11,825 nt of DNA from a bacterium (GTDB taxonomy: Bacteria > Patescibacteriota > Microgenomatia > UBA1400 > RBG-16-45-19). Every line of letters begins with the position of its first letter. Positions within the stretch are counted from its first letter, which is position 1. The notes beneath the pieces were generated by a model. The model ran no database searches, was not told the DNA's origin, and saw only the letters and a program-made list of their open reading frames with translations. Shown piece after piece: positions 1 through 6,768 of this stretch. A program made the position numbers and the translations under genes. The stretch spans positions 1-11,825 of the forward strand of contig QKAA01000032.1 of the NCBI GenBank assembly GCA_003247275.1, read 5' to 3'.

Positions 1-2
1 GC

Positions 3-119
3 CAAACAATTGTCGCCATCGAAAATAATAAATATCTCCCCTCATTAGGCCTAGCCATTAAAATTGCCAAGGTTTTTAACACCCCAATCGAAACACTTTT
101 TATTGAAGATGAATCATAA
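3..119 (+). CDS. XRE-family small transcriptional regulator, 3' fragment
   Basis: The 5' end lies outside the window; the last 38 codons are readable in frame 3 and end in TAA at 117-119. The residues include [22 protein letters not shown] and IETLF. This matches the recognition helix and following helices of the very short (about 65-70 aa) XRE/Cro-type helix-turn-helix regulators, whose usual form is 'SRQTI.AIE..KY.PSL.LA.KIA..F...IE..F'. Such proteins bind DNA as dimers and often repress their own operon. The next gene starts 17 bases downstream on the same strand and encodes a small membrane protein, so the two are probably co-transcribed. The family call is firm; the target is unknown. 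Confidence 0.85.
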   Translation, partial: QTIVAIENNKYLPSLGLAIKIAKVFNTPIETLFIEDES

Positions 120-136
120 TTCATGAAAGGTAATCT

Positions 137-541
137 ATGACCAAAAATTCATCAAGTATTCTCAAAAAGATCAGCTATCTCGCAGCCATTGGCTTTAGTA
201 TTTTTGCCCTTTTCTTTGTCATTACCTGCACCTGGATTGGTTTTGACGTCAAAGATCAATGCAAAATTGCCCAAGATAAATATCAAAGTGATTGTGTTAC
301 TTCCCTTTCCGCTCTTGTCGAAGATGAATCAATGCCTTTTCGTCAGCGCAATTCAGCTATTTGGGCCTTAGGCCAACTAGGTGACTCTAAAGCCCTACCC
401 ACCCTCGAAAAATATTACACCGGCATCATTCCTGCTAGAGAAGCATTGGATCAAGGCATCAGCCAATACGAACTCCAAAAAGCCATCAAGATGGCAAAAG
501 GTGGTCTCAACCTATCTAAACTTTTTTGGAGCTACAAATAA
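137..541 (+). CDS. One-pass membrane protein with a HEAT-like repeat
   Basis: This 134-aa protein has a short basic N-terminus, one hydrophobic membrane segment at about residues 12-34, and then a soluble domain. Residues 66-93 (FRQRNSAIWALGQLGDSKAL...) have the two-helix pattern of a HEAT or PBS-lyase-like repeat. Cys42 and Cys53 just beyond the membrane segment could pair if the domain is extracytoplasmic. The C-terminal part (YELQKAIKMAKGG, then a Trp near the end) is not recognised as a catalytic domain. The start at 137 has a GAAAGG ribosome-binding site at 125-130. It lies directly behind an XRE regulator gene, which suggests that the regulator controls its expression. HEAT repeats usually bind proteins, so a scaffold or envelope-sensing role is possible, but the function is unknown. 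Confidence 0.8.
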   Translation: MTKNSSSILKKISYLAAIGFSIFALFFVITCTWIGFDVKDQCKIAQDKYQSDCVTSLSALVEDESMPFRQRNSAIWALGQLGDSKALPTLEKYYTGIIPAREALDQGISQYELQKAIKMAKGGLNLSKLFWSYK

Positions 542-584
542 AAAACCCGCTCCCCTTTAAAAATTCCCCGGCTTAATCAGATCG

Positions 585-593
585 TGGTACGAT
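585..593 (+). promoter_or_regulatory. Extended -10 promoter for the secreted protein gene
   Basis: TGGTACGAT matches the extended -10 form TGnTAnnnT. No TTGACA-like box lies 16-18 bases upstream. Predicted transcription start is near 600, leaving a leader of about 34 bases that carries the AGGAG site used by the ATG at 634. Confidence 0.5.
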
Positions 594-633
594 AAAAATA
601 GTGGTTAAAAAACACATTACAGGAGATGAAGGT

Positions 634-1527
634 ATGAATTTCTCTATTCGTAAATTAGTCTATGCCAGTTTAGGTCTTGGCCTTGCCATCGGTATTGCCA
701 ACCCCAAAACCGTTCTCGCTGGCACCATTACCATTAATCAAAATGGCACTATCTCCGTTCCTATTGCTACCTCTGTTCTAGGAAAATCCACAACTGGTGT
801 CACCAATTCAGCTAAAGATAAAGCTGAAAAGACTACAACAACCATCAAGCAGCTGCGCCCCGAAACCAAAGAGATTAAAATTACTGGCTCAACTAACAAT
901 AGCAAGCTCGTCATTCAAGCCGTCGATGAAGATGGGGAAATCACTGAGCTAGCCGAAGACGAGGAAGTTGTTTTGCCAGCACAAGAACAAAATCAAACCC
1001 AAGTTGCCACCAAGATAATGACTAAAGCTCAAAATCGCTATCTTGTCACCAACGGTGTCGCCGCCAAAGTGGGCACTCCCATCAGCTATAACTTGGAAAC
1101 CAACGAAATGATCATTAGCACTCCCCACGGTGATAAAATCGTTTCCGTTCTTCCCGATCAAGCCTTAGCCAAAGCGAGAGCTGCCGCCAGTTTAATCGTA
1201 GAAGATGCTGCCGACGATGAATCAATTGATGAAGAAAAAACTGCCACCGAATCAGCAAAAGATTCTACAGCTACTCCATCTGGCGAAGAAGAGACTGCTA
1301 CCGACTCTGCTGACGAAGACGAAAGTATCGAAGAAGCTGCAATAAGCCTTGTTTCTTACCAAGACTCCCCTGCCTACAAAGTTTCCGGGAAATCACAAAA
1401 GAAGGTATTAGGCGTTATTCCCGTTAAAATTAACAAAACCGTCTATGTGTCAGCCGTTTCCGGTAACATCATCGAAGAAACCACCGATAGCCCCCTCGAT
1501 ACATTACTCAACCTCATCTCTCGCTAA
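634..1527 (+). CDS. Secreted protein with acidic linker, function unknown
   Basis: A 297-aa protein is read from the ATG at 634. This start is preferred over the in-frame GTG at 601 because AGGAG at 621-625 lies 8 bases upstream and because it puts the signal peptide at the N-terminus. Residues 1-29 form a classical signal peptide: Arg/Lys, a hydrophobic core, then VLA before Gly30. The mature part starts with a Thr/Ser/Val-rich segment and a small beta-rich region. Then comes a strongly acidic, low-complexity Asp/Glu/Ser/Thr stretch (about residues 190-237), and a C-terminal beta-rich segment (KKVLGVIPVKINKTVYVSA) with GNIIEE after it. There is no sortase motif or lipobox. It resembles the secreted or cell-surface proteins common in CPR genomes, from memory rather than a search. 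It is transcribed alone, and its role is not known. Confidence 0.75.
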   Translation: MNFSIRKLVYASLGLGLAIGIANPKTVLAGTITINQNGTISVPIATSVLGKSTTGVTNSAKDKAEKTTTTIKQLRPETKEIKITGSTNNSKLVIQAVDEDGEITELAEDEEVVLPAQEQNQTQVATKIMTKAQNRYLVTNGVAAKVGTPISYNLETNEMIISTPHGDKIVSVLPDQALAKARAAASLIVEDAADDESIDEEKTATESAKDSTATPSGEEETATDSADEDESIEEAAISLVSYQDSPAYKVSGKSQKKVLGVIPVKINKTVYVSAVSGNIIEETTDSPLDTLLNLISR

Positions 1528-1556
1528 CACAAAAAATCAAAAGTAAATAGCTAAAA

Positions 1557-1594
1557 GGCCGGTATTATAAAGCAAATTTGCTATAATACTGGCC
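1557..1594. repeat. 38-bp inverted repeat over the HD-gene promoter
   Basis: The outer arms are 1557-1569 (GGCCGGTATTATA) and 1582-1594 (TATAATACTGGCC). They are complementary over 13 positions, with one G-T wobble. Inside lies the perfect 10-base palindrome GCAAATTTGC (1572-1581), offset by two unpaired A's (1570-1571). The right arm contains the -10 box of the HD gene, whose ATG starts two bases after the repeat. The left arm contains a mirror-image TATAAT on the minus strand (1569-1564). The position suggests an operator or a bidirectional promoter. A run of four T's follows on the minus strand only, so it is a poor terminator for the upstream plus-strand gene. Confidence 0.8.
1579..1587 (+). 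promoter_or_regulatory. Extended -10 promoter, leaderless start of HD gene
   Basis: TGCTATAAT is a perfect extended -10 box. It ends 9 bases before the ATG at 1597, so transcription should start within a few bases of the start codon. No Shine-Dalgarno sequence is present and the -35 position (about 1559-1564) reads CCGGTA. A leaderless mRNA is the simplest reading. Confidence 0.65.
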
Positions 1595-1596
1595 TT

Positions 1597-2334
1597 ATGC
1601 GTAGTACACAACTATATAGACAGCTTTTTCTCGATATTGCTGCTTCAAAAGAGGGTAACATTCTCGAGGCCAATATTCGTTTCAATCGATTCATACCCGA
1701 AAACATCAAATACTCTACTTGGGAAAGAATTTTAGGCGCTGATGTCAACAATCTACGCCACATGTGGTTTACCAAACGCTTAACTCAGCATTTCTTAAAT
1801 GCTTCTCCCAAAAACCAATTCACCAAGCGTGATCGCCACCTTTTATTACTTACTGCCACATTTCATGATCTGGCCGAAAGTGTCGTTGGCGATATTCAAA
1901 AAATTGATAAAACCATAGCTGACGACCAACACGAACAACAGGTCATGAAAATCTTAATTGCCAAATTTTCTAAAAAATACCAAAGTTTTAATCAACTCCA
2001 AAGTGATCTGCTTTACGCCACAGACTATATTCTCTTCCCTAAAAAACCAAATAAATTAAGTCGTGCTTTTTCAAATATTGAATACTTAGGTTACCTTCAT
2101 ACCGCCTGTAAAGCCGCCAATGCTGTTCTTATCCGAACTCACAAAACACCCCTCTACCATCGCCTTGATGATCTCGCCAAAGAAGTCATTGAAAATAGTC
2201 TCCAAAATCTCCACCCCCAAATGAAAAAATTCCCCGCCATTTCAATCGTTCTCAAAACTCGCGCCCCCTACACCGATCAACTCAGTCCTCGCCATCTCCG
2301 TCCCAAACACAATCAACCAACGCTCAATGCTTAG
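1597..2334 (+). CDS. HD-domain metal-dependent phosphohydrolase
   Basis: This 245-aa protein has the HD-superfamily metal site: His55 in a RHMWFTKRL helix, then His90-Asp91 in the TATFHDLAESVVGDI segment, with Glu94 and Gly98-Asp99 behind it. The order H...HD..E...GD resembles YfbR/YGK1-type HD proteins, which hydrolyse deoxynucleoside 5'-monophosphates. The later metal-binding Asp is probably Asp143 in ATDYILFP, but this is not certain. No nucleotidyl-synthetase or other domain is attached. The C-terminus (about 215-245) is basic and Pro-rich and looks disordered. The ATG is only 9 bases after a -10 box, so initiation is probably leaderless. The last 11 bases overlap the convergent yibE/F-like gene. 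HD hydrolase is secure; the substrate is not. Confidence 0.75.
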   Translation: MRSTQLYRQLFLDIAASKEGNILEANIRFNRFIPENIKYSTWERILGADVNNLRHMWFTKRLTQHFLNASPKNQFTKRDRHLLLLTATFHDLAESVVGDIQKIDKTIADDQHEQQVMKILIAKFSKKYQSFNQLQSDLLYATDYILFPKKPNKLSRAFSNIEYLGYLHTACKAANAVLIRTHKTPLYHRLDDLAKEVIENSLQNLHPQMKKFPAISIVLKTRAPYTDQLSPRHLRPKHNQPTLNA

Positions 2335-3433
2335 ACTTCCGCAAAGTCGGTGAGGTAAATTTCCACGCTGCCAAAACTGTTGTAATCGGCACCGCCAACA
2401 CTAAACCAATACTTCCCGTTAACGTTCTCACAATTTCTTCCGCCACCATTTCATAATTAATTATCTCAGTTACCCCATGTGGACTATTTAAAAATAACAA
2501 TAATAGTGGCATCGCTGCTCCCGCATATACCAAAACTAAGGTATTAATCATCGATGCAATATGATCCGTTCCCACCGACATTGCCTTCGCATACAATTCT
2601 CTGAATGACAATTTGTTATTTGCCTCTGCCAGCTCCTTAACCACTGCCGCTTGAGAAATAGTCACGTCATCTAAAATTCCCAAAACTCCAATAATAATCC
2701 CAGCCAGTAATAAGCCCTGAATGTTAAGCGTCCCCTTCTCTGCTTGCAAAAAAGTTGCCTCTTCAGACGCATATCCCGTTAAATACGCCCGATTAACAAA
2801 CGTATGAGCTAACAATGCGGTGATTAACAAAGCAATCAATGTTCCCACTACCGCCACATGAGTTTTCATTTGAAACCCATGTGACAAATAAAAGGTAATC
2901 GGAATAATTAAAATCGCTGCCAGCATCGACACCAACACTGGCTCATGTCCCGCCAACAATTGCGGCAAAACCACGAAGAAAATCACCACAAAAGAAGCCA
3001 ACAAAGCAACCAACGAACTAATTGCCCGTCCTTTTGCCACCAGTACTATCACCAGCACAAACAACCCCACCAGGGCATACAAACTTGGTCGACGGATCCG
3101 ATCAACAATATAGTAATAATCTCCATCTGCTCCCTCACTTTTACCCAAAATGACTCGATCTCCCACTTTATATCTTGTTGACACTGAAAGAGGGATAGAG
3201 CCGTATTCATAGGCAACTTGTTGACCCGCCTCTGGACCAGACAAAACCTCGAAAGTTAATTTTTGGTACGGTTGAGTTTTCCCAAAAAATTCCACTTCAC
3301 CATCTTGAATAATCCACACTACTTCTGCTTCCATCGTTTGATCAAGAGTTTGCGCTTGCACTAAATACGGTAAACTCACAAACCACAAAAGCCCCACCAA
3401 AAAACTTGAAAAAGTGACAAAAAACCGTTTCAT
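2324..3433 (-). CDS. YibE/F-family multipass membrane protein
   Basis: A 369-aa protein is read from the ATG at 3433. It has a signal-peptide-like N-terminus (MKRFF, hydrophobic core, VQAQ at 25-28), then an extracytoplasmic domain of about 90 residues. About seven membrane helices follow, near residues 118-134, 139-158, 165-183, 193-213, 239-254, 294-316 and 338-357. The GVLGILDDVTISQAAVVKEL segment (250-269) and the conserved region around GTDHIASMINTLVLVYAGA are diagnostic of YibE/F-like proteins, whose transport or other activity is not established. Upstream in-frame starts exist (ATG 3442, TTG 3457). The ATG at 3433 is chosen because AGGATGG at 3445-3439 sits 5 bases before it. It follows the dus stop by 44 bases on the same strand, probably in one transcript, and its 3' end overlaps the HD gene. 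Confidence 0.88.
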   Translation of the reverse strand: MKRFFVTFSSFLVGLLWFVSLPYLVQAQTLDQTMEAEVVWIIQDGEVEFFGKTQPYQKLTFEVLSGPEAGQQVAYEYGSIPLSVSTRYKVGDRVILGKSEGADGDYYYIVDRIRRPSLYALVGLFVLVIVLVAKGRAISSLVALLASFVVIFFVVLPQLLAGHEPVLVSMLAAILIIPITFYLSHGFQMKTHVAVVGTLIALLITALLAHTFVNRAYLTGYASEEATFLQAEKGTLNIQGLLLAGIIIGVLGILDDVTISQAAVVKELAEANNKLSFRELYAKAMSVGTDHIASMINTLVLVYAGAAMPLLLLFLNSPHGVTEIINYEMVAEEIVRTLTGSIGLVLAVPITTVLAAWKFTSPTLRKSKH

Positions 3434-3477
3434 CTTTTCCATCCTATCATGCGACAAATCAACAGCCCAACCAAAAA

Positions 3478-4533
3478 TTAACTCATCTCGCCAATTAAAA
3501 TTTCTTTCGCCTGAGCAATCGTCTTTGTTTCCATTAACTGATTTCTTAATTCAGCTGCTCCTTTAAATTCTTGAATATAAATCTTAAAAAATCGCTTCAT
3601 TGGCTCAAATGGTTTTACCTGATAACCATCAAACAATTGTTTACTCCCATCGCTCAACTGCCACTCAATTTTTGTCGATGTTCGGTCATAGCCCCAATCA
3701 CCTAAATAAAACCCACCATATAGCCGCTCGTATAAATCCATATGTTTAAGCAACAACTGAATTTTTTCGGTCTTAGTCTTTTCTCTATCTGCTTCAGTGC
3801 GATTAAACACCCACGGATTTTTAAACACCCCACGACCAATCATAATTCCGTCCAACCCATACTTTGAGGCTAACAACTCTCCCTCCTCCAACGACTCAAC
3901 GTCCCCATTACCGATAATTTTCGTATGTAACCCCATTTCATTTCGCAGCTTCACCACTTTTTCAATTTCATCCCAATGATTGGGCACCTTTGACAACTCT
4001 TTCACCGTTCGCCCATGAACCGTCAATGCTGCAATTTCCTGAGACAAAATATGTTGCGCCCATGATTCCGTCACTATCTGATTAAATCCAATCCGAATTT
4101 TAACTGACACCGGAATTTTTCCCTTTACCCCCTTTTTAACCGCCTGAATAATTGCAACTGCCAATTCAGGATTTTTCACCAACGCTCCCCCCGTCCCCTT
4201 TTTAATCACCGCTTTATCAGGGCAACCCATATTAATATCTACCCCCGCAAAACCCCGCTTTACGATTTCTTTCGCTGCTGCATAAAAATTATCTGGCTCT
4301 ATTCCCCAAATTTGCGCAATCAATGGCTGCTCACGAGAATCAAAAAGGAGCGATTGCTCCACCACACTTTTGCCTGCTGACATCATTCCTTCCACATTCA
4401 CAAATTCCGTAAACAATACGTCAGGTTTACCCACATCAGTCACCACCTGACGAAAAGCAGCATCCGTCGCTCCTTCCATCGGCGCTAAACAAAAACAAGT
4501 GGTAGTAAAATCTGCCCAATCAAATCGCTTCAT
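3478..4533 (-). CDS. dus: tRNA-dihydrouridine synthase
   Basis: This 351-aa FMN enzyme reduces uridine to dihydrouridine in the D-loop of tRNA using NADPH. Its TIM barrel shows the family landmarks in order: LAPMEGATD (16-24), the catalytic-cysteine loop NMGCPDKAVIKKGTGGAL (Cys104), VSVKIRIG with the FMN-binding Lys145, TVHGRT with His173 and Arg175, the phosphate-binding IIGNGDV (207-212), and GIMIGRGVFKNPW (229-241). A helical tRNA-binding C-terminal part follows from about 255. Length is normal for the DusB/DusA class; I cannot assign the target uridine. The ATG at 4533 lies 8 bases after an extended -10 box with no Shine-Dalgarno sequence, suggesting a leaderless mRNA. The YibE/F gene follows downstream. 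Confidence 0.95.
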   Translation of the reverse strand: MKRFDWADFTTTCFCLAPMEGATDAAFRQVVTDVGKPDVLFTEFVNVEGMMSAGKSVVEQSLLFDSREQPLIAQIWGIEPDNFYAAAKEIVKRGFAGVDINMGCPDKAVIKKGTGGALVKNPELAVAIIQAVKKGVKGKIPVSVKIRIGFNQIVTESWAQHILSQEIAALTVHGRTVKELSKVPNHWDEIEKVVKLRNEMGLHTKIIGNGDVESLEEGELLASKYGLDGIMIGRGVFKNPWVFNRTEADREKTKTEKIQLLLKHMDLYERLYGGFYLGDWGYDRTSTKIEWQLSDGSKQLFDGYQVKPFEPMKRFFKIYIQEFKGAAELRNQLMETKTIAQAKEILIGEMS

Positions 4534-4541
4534 GACACCAA

Positions 4542-4550
4542 ATTATACCA
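4542..4550 (-). promoter_or_regulatory. Extended -10 promoter, leaderless start of dus
   Basis: On the minus strand the sequence is TGGTATAAT, a perfect extended -10. Only 8 bases (4541-4534) separate it from the dus ATG. The best -35 candidate (TTGGAG, 4573-4568) is 20 bases away, too far for normal spacing. The transcript should begin at or next to the start codon. Confidence 0.65.
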
Positions 4551-4605
4551 AGCCCTGAAAAAAGAACTCCAACTAGACCACAAAATCAGTTTTTGACGTT
4601 AAAAA

Positions 4606-4875
4606 TTAAGCTTTTTTCTTTTTGGGAGCAGCTTTCTTCTTTGCAGTTGTATCAATTTTTTCTTGCTTGTTCAATGCATCTGCATCAGCCAACAACTCTT
4701 TAATTTTCTCCAATGTCGTCTTAGCTAATGACTGCCCCTCACCTTTTGCATTTTTTAGCGCTTTTTGAGCCTTGTCACGGGTTTTTTTATCAGACAGAGC
4801 CAATGCTCCAGCTGCCCCTGCCACGACTCCGACTAACAATGCCAACGGATTCATTGATCGCTTTTCTTCTGCCAT
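4606..4875 (-). CDS. YtxH-like small membrane protein
   Basis: An 89-aa protein is read from the ATG at 4875, set by a strong GGGAGGA site at 4885-4879 three bases upstream; an in-frame ATG further 5' (MGGYMAEEK) would put that site inside the gene. Residues 10-27 are a Gly/Ala-rich membrane helix. A charged helical region with Lys/Ala/Leu periodicity (about 28-70) follows, with a strongly basic tail (KKKAAPKKKKA). This matches the YtxH-type layout of one N-terminal helix and a coiled-coil cytoplasmic part. Family members are linked to envelope or stress functions but have no defined reaction. The basic tail could contact nucleic acid or acidic lipid. It has its own promoter and is divergent from the 98-aa ORF. 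Confidence 0.75.
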   Translation of the reverse strand: MAEEKRSMNPLALLVGVVAGAAGALALSDKKTRDKAQKALKNAKGEGQSLAKTTLEKIKELLADADALNKQEKIDTTAKKKAAPKKKKA

Positions 4876-4907
4876 ATATCCTCCCAAATTAAACTGCTAG
4901 TAAAATC

Positions 4908-4936
4908 ATTCTACCATCAACCCAATTCTCTGTTAA
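4908..4936 (-). promoter_or_regulatory. Promoter of the YtxH-like gene
   Basis: On the minus strand, TTAACA (4936-4931; five of six matches to TTGACA) is followed after 17 bases by TAGAAT (4913-4908). TGG directly before it makes it an extended -10. This is the only promoter in the window with a good -35. That -35 overlaps the -10 of the opposing promoter at 4931-4939. The leader is about 25 bases and contains GGGAGGA. Confidence 0.6.
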
Positions 4937-4939
4937 AAT
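4931..4939 (+). promoter_or_regulatory. Extended -10 promoter for the 98-aa ORF
   Basis: TGTTAAAAT fits the extended -10 form and ends 10 bases before the ATG at 4950. There is no Shine-Dalgarno sequence, so a leaderless start is likely. It overlaps the -35 of the divergent YtxH-like gene. Confidence 0.5.
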
Positions 4940-4949
4940 ACCACACAGT

Positions 4950-5246
4950 ATGACAACTGAAACAAACGCTGGCTGCAATAACGATCTCTTTAAACAAGCA
5001 CACGAAGTAGAAAAACACTCCTCTCCTCTTTGTGACCATTTAAAGTTTATAGCCGCTTCAGTTTTTTCCCGTTACGGAATTATCGCCGCCACACCAGAAT
5101 TTAATCATCCCAATGCAACCACCCCATCGAAAGTCGCTTACTGCAATAAACTAAGCGAGCCGTGTCTTAAATTTGCTAATCAAGATAATTATCAAGTTCT
5201 TCTCTTAACCACCGACTCTTCCGCCGAAACATCTTCTACTTCATAA
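4950..5246 (+). CDS. Hypothetical 98-aa protein
   Basis: I do not recognise this protein. It is a soluble-looking 98-aa chain with four cysteines (9, 28, 65, 72), of which 28 and 65/72 could form a metal site or disulfide. A short hydrophobic helix region lies around 31-48, and the tail is Ser/Thr-rich (TTDSSAETSSTS). The case for a real gene is the extended -10 placed 10 bases before its ATG, the divergent arrangement with the YtxH-like gene, and the lack of any other gene in 4876-5191. The case against is that its last 55 bases overlap the end of cysS on the other strand, and the Ser-rich tail is simply the antisense of that gene. Confidence 0.5.
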   Translation: MTTETNAGCNNDLFKQAHEVEKHSSPLCDHLKFIAASVFSRYGIIAATPEFNHPNATTPSKVAYCNKLSEPCLKFANQDNYQVLLLTTDSSAETSSTS

Positions 5247-6658
5247 CCTAAATTCGCTATCATTTGTCGTAACCGATCCGCCTCACCAAAATCTTTAACC
5301 ATCCTTGCCTGCTTTCGCTGTTCAACCAAATTTCTTACTTCCTCAGAAATCTCTATAGCTTGCTCTTCCCATTCGCCTATACCAAAACCCAATACTTGAT
5401 CGAATTCTAACAATAACTCATATTTATCTTTTGAGGGCACATTACTTTTCACCAATTCCCATACCACCGCCAACACCTCGGGCATATTCAAATCAGTTTC
5501 CAATGCCGACAAAAACCGCTCTCGAAAATCATCAATCTTATTCAATTTTTCTGACGACAACACTGTTCTCTCAGCTTCGTTCTGCTTTAATTTCACCACC
5601 ATTGTCTTTAGTGTCGCCAACGCTTTTGCTGCCGATGCTAATCCATCAAAGGTGAAGTTAAGTTGCTTTCGATAATGACCCGTCATATAAAAATACCGCA
5701 AATCCATTGCCGAAAATCCCCGCTCCTCTAAATCAGCCAACCGATATGCGTTCCCTAGTGACTTACCCATTCTTCCACCATCAACCAATAAAAATGCCCC
5801 ATGAACCCAATAACGCACAAATGGCTTTTTACCTGTAGCCGCCTCAGCCTGAGCAATTTCATTCGGGTGATGGGTGCTCTTCAAATCTTCACCCCCTACA
5901 TGGATATCAAATTGCTCACCTAAATATTTTTGACTCATTGCTGAACATTCAATATGCCAACCGGGAAAGCCTAAGCCCCAAGGTGACTCCCACTCCATCT
6001 GCCGACGACTTGCTGCATCATCAACTTCAGGATTAAACTCTCGACCACCTGGATAAGAAAACTTCCATAAAGCAAAATCCCGTGGATCTTTTTTATCCGG
6101 ATTAGGTTCCACCCGAGCCCCTTCTTTAATGCTTTCCAAAGTCGACAACTCCCCATACGTATTTCCTGCTGCCTCAAATGCCTTGGTATCAAAATAAACG
6201 CCATCATTAATGGTATAACCAAAACCAGCACTCACAATTTTTCCAATCATCTCAACTTGTTCCGCAATATGGTCTGTCGCCTTACACCACTGTTTAGGTG
6301 GAGTTAATTTCAAATCAGCAAAACCTTTATAAAAATCTTCGGTATAAAAAGAGGCAATTTCTAATGCTGACTTTCCCTCTTTTTGTGCCGCTTTTTCTAG
6401 CCGATCATCCCCAGTACTCGCATCCCCCAAATTATCCCCCGTCAAATGCCCTACATCAGTAATATTCATCACATAATCAACCTCATAACCCAAATATTTC
6501 AGGGTTCGCACCAACATATCTCCCAAAAAATAGGTCCGCCAATTGCCAATAGTAATAAATGAGTACACCGTTGGTCCACACGTATACATACCCACTTTCC
6601 CTTCGGTAATAGGCACGAAGGTTTCGACTTTTCGACTCAAACTATTAAATAATTCCAT
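5192..6658 (-). CDS. cysS: Cysteinyl-tRNA synthetase, divergent signature motifs
   Basis: This 488-aa class I synthetase charges tRNA-Cys with cysteine. Landmarks are MYTCGPTVY (24-32), which includes the zinc ligand Cys27; NITDVGH (65-71); GWHIECSAMS with Cys238; and GGEDLKSTHHPNEIAQAEA with His263 and Glu267 as the remaining zinc ligands. All four zinc ligands that read the cysteine thiol are therefore present. The two ATP-handling motifs are altered: the HIGH-type motif reads TIGN (Thr36 in place of the first His), and KMSKS reads RMGKS (296-300), keeping the second Lys. The C-terminal helical domain (about 335-488) is full length, so this is not the shorter mycothiol ligase MshC. An extended -10 lies at 6694-6686, with AAGGA about 11 bases before the ATG. 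No second cysS is in the window. Confidence 0.93.
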   Translation of the reverse strand: MELFNSLSRKVETFVPITEGKVGMYTCGPTVYSFITIGNWRTYFLGDMLVRTLKYLGYEVDYVMNITDVGHLTGDNLGDASTGDDRLEKAAQKEGKSALEIASFYTEDFYKGFADLKLTPPKQWCKATDHIAEQVEMIGKIVSAGFGYTINDGVYFDTKAFEAAGNTYGELSTLESIKEGARVEPNPDKKDPRDFALWKFSYPGGREFNPEVDDAASRRQMEWESPWGLGFPGWHIECSAMSQKYLGEQFDIHVGGEDLKSTHHPNEIAQAEAATGKKPFVRYWVHGAFLLVDGGRMGKSLGNAYRLADLEERGFSAMDLRYFYMTGHYRKQLNFTFDGLASAAKALATLKTMVVKLKQNEAERTVLSSEKLNKIDDFRERFLSALETDLNMPEVLAVVWELVKSNVPSKDKYELLLEFDQVLGFGIGEWEEQAIEISEEVRNLVEQRKQARMVKDFGEADRLRQMIANLGYEVEDVSAEESVVKRRT

Positions 6659-6685
6659 AGATTTTTGTATCCTTATCCAGATTTG

Positions 6686-6694
6686 AGTATATCA
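6686..6694 (-). promoter_or_regulatory. Extended -10 promoter for cysS
   Basis: The minus strand reads TGATATACT, an extended -10. The leader to the ATG at 6658 is about 20 bases and includes a weak AAGGA. No -35 is found at normal spacing. I saw no T-box or other leader element; the region is too short for one. Confidence 0.55.
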
Positions 6695-6744
6695 GAAATG
6701 TAATACATTAGGAGCAGTCATCAACTACCACTAAAACAGTCGTG

Positions 6745-6750
6745 TATAAT
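6745..6750 (+). promoter_or_regulatory. TATAAT promoter for the 156-aa ORF
   Basis: A perfect TATAAT is preceded directly by TG (one base closer than the standard extended form). The ATG at 6769 is 18 bases downstream, giving a predicted leader of about 12 bases without a Shine-Dalgarno sequence. The location argues against the in-frame GTG at 6742 as the start, since it would lie upstream of the transcript. Confidence 0.55.
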
Positions 6751-6768
6751 AACCTGCAACACACTACT

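Noticed and set aside
601..633. GTG start at 601 for the secreted protein
   Set aside because: It would put a hydrophilic 11-residue extension before the signal peptide and lies at the predicted transcription start; AGGAG points to the ATG at 634.
1557..1594. Intrinsic terminator for the secreted-protein gene
   Set aside because: On the plus strand the hairpin is followed by TTATG, not a T-run, and the right arm is the promoter of the next gene.
5971..6231. 86-aa minus-strand ORF inside cysS
   Set aside because: It lies in another frame of a well-supported synthetase gene and has no promoter or ribosome-binding site; it is a shadow.
6659..6768. T-box or other riboswitch upstream of cysS
   Set aside because: The leader from the -10 to the ATG is only about 20 bases, too short for any such element.
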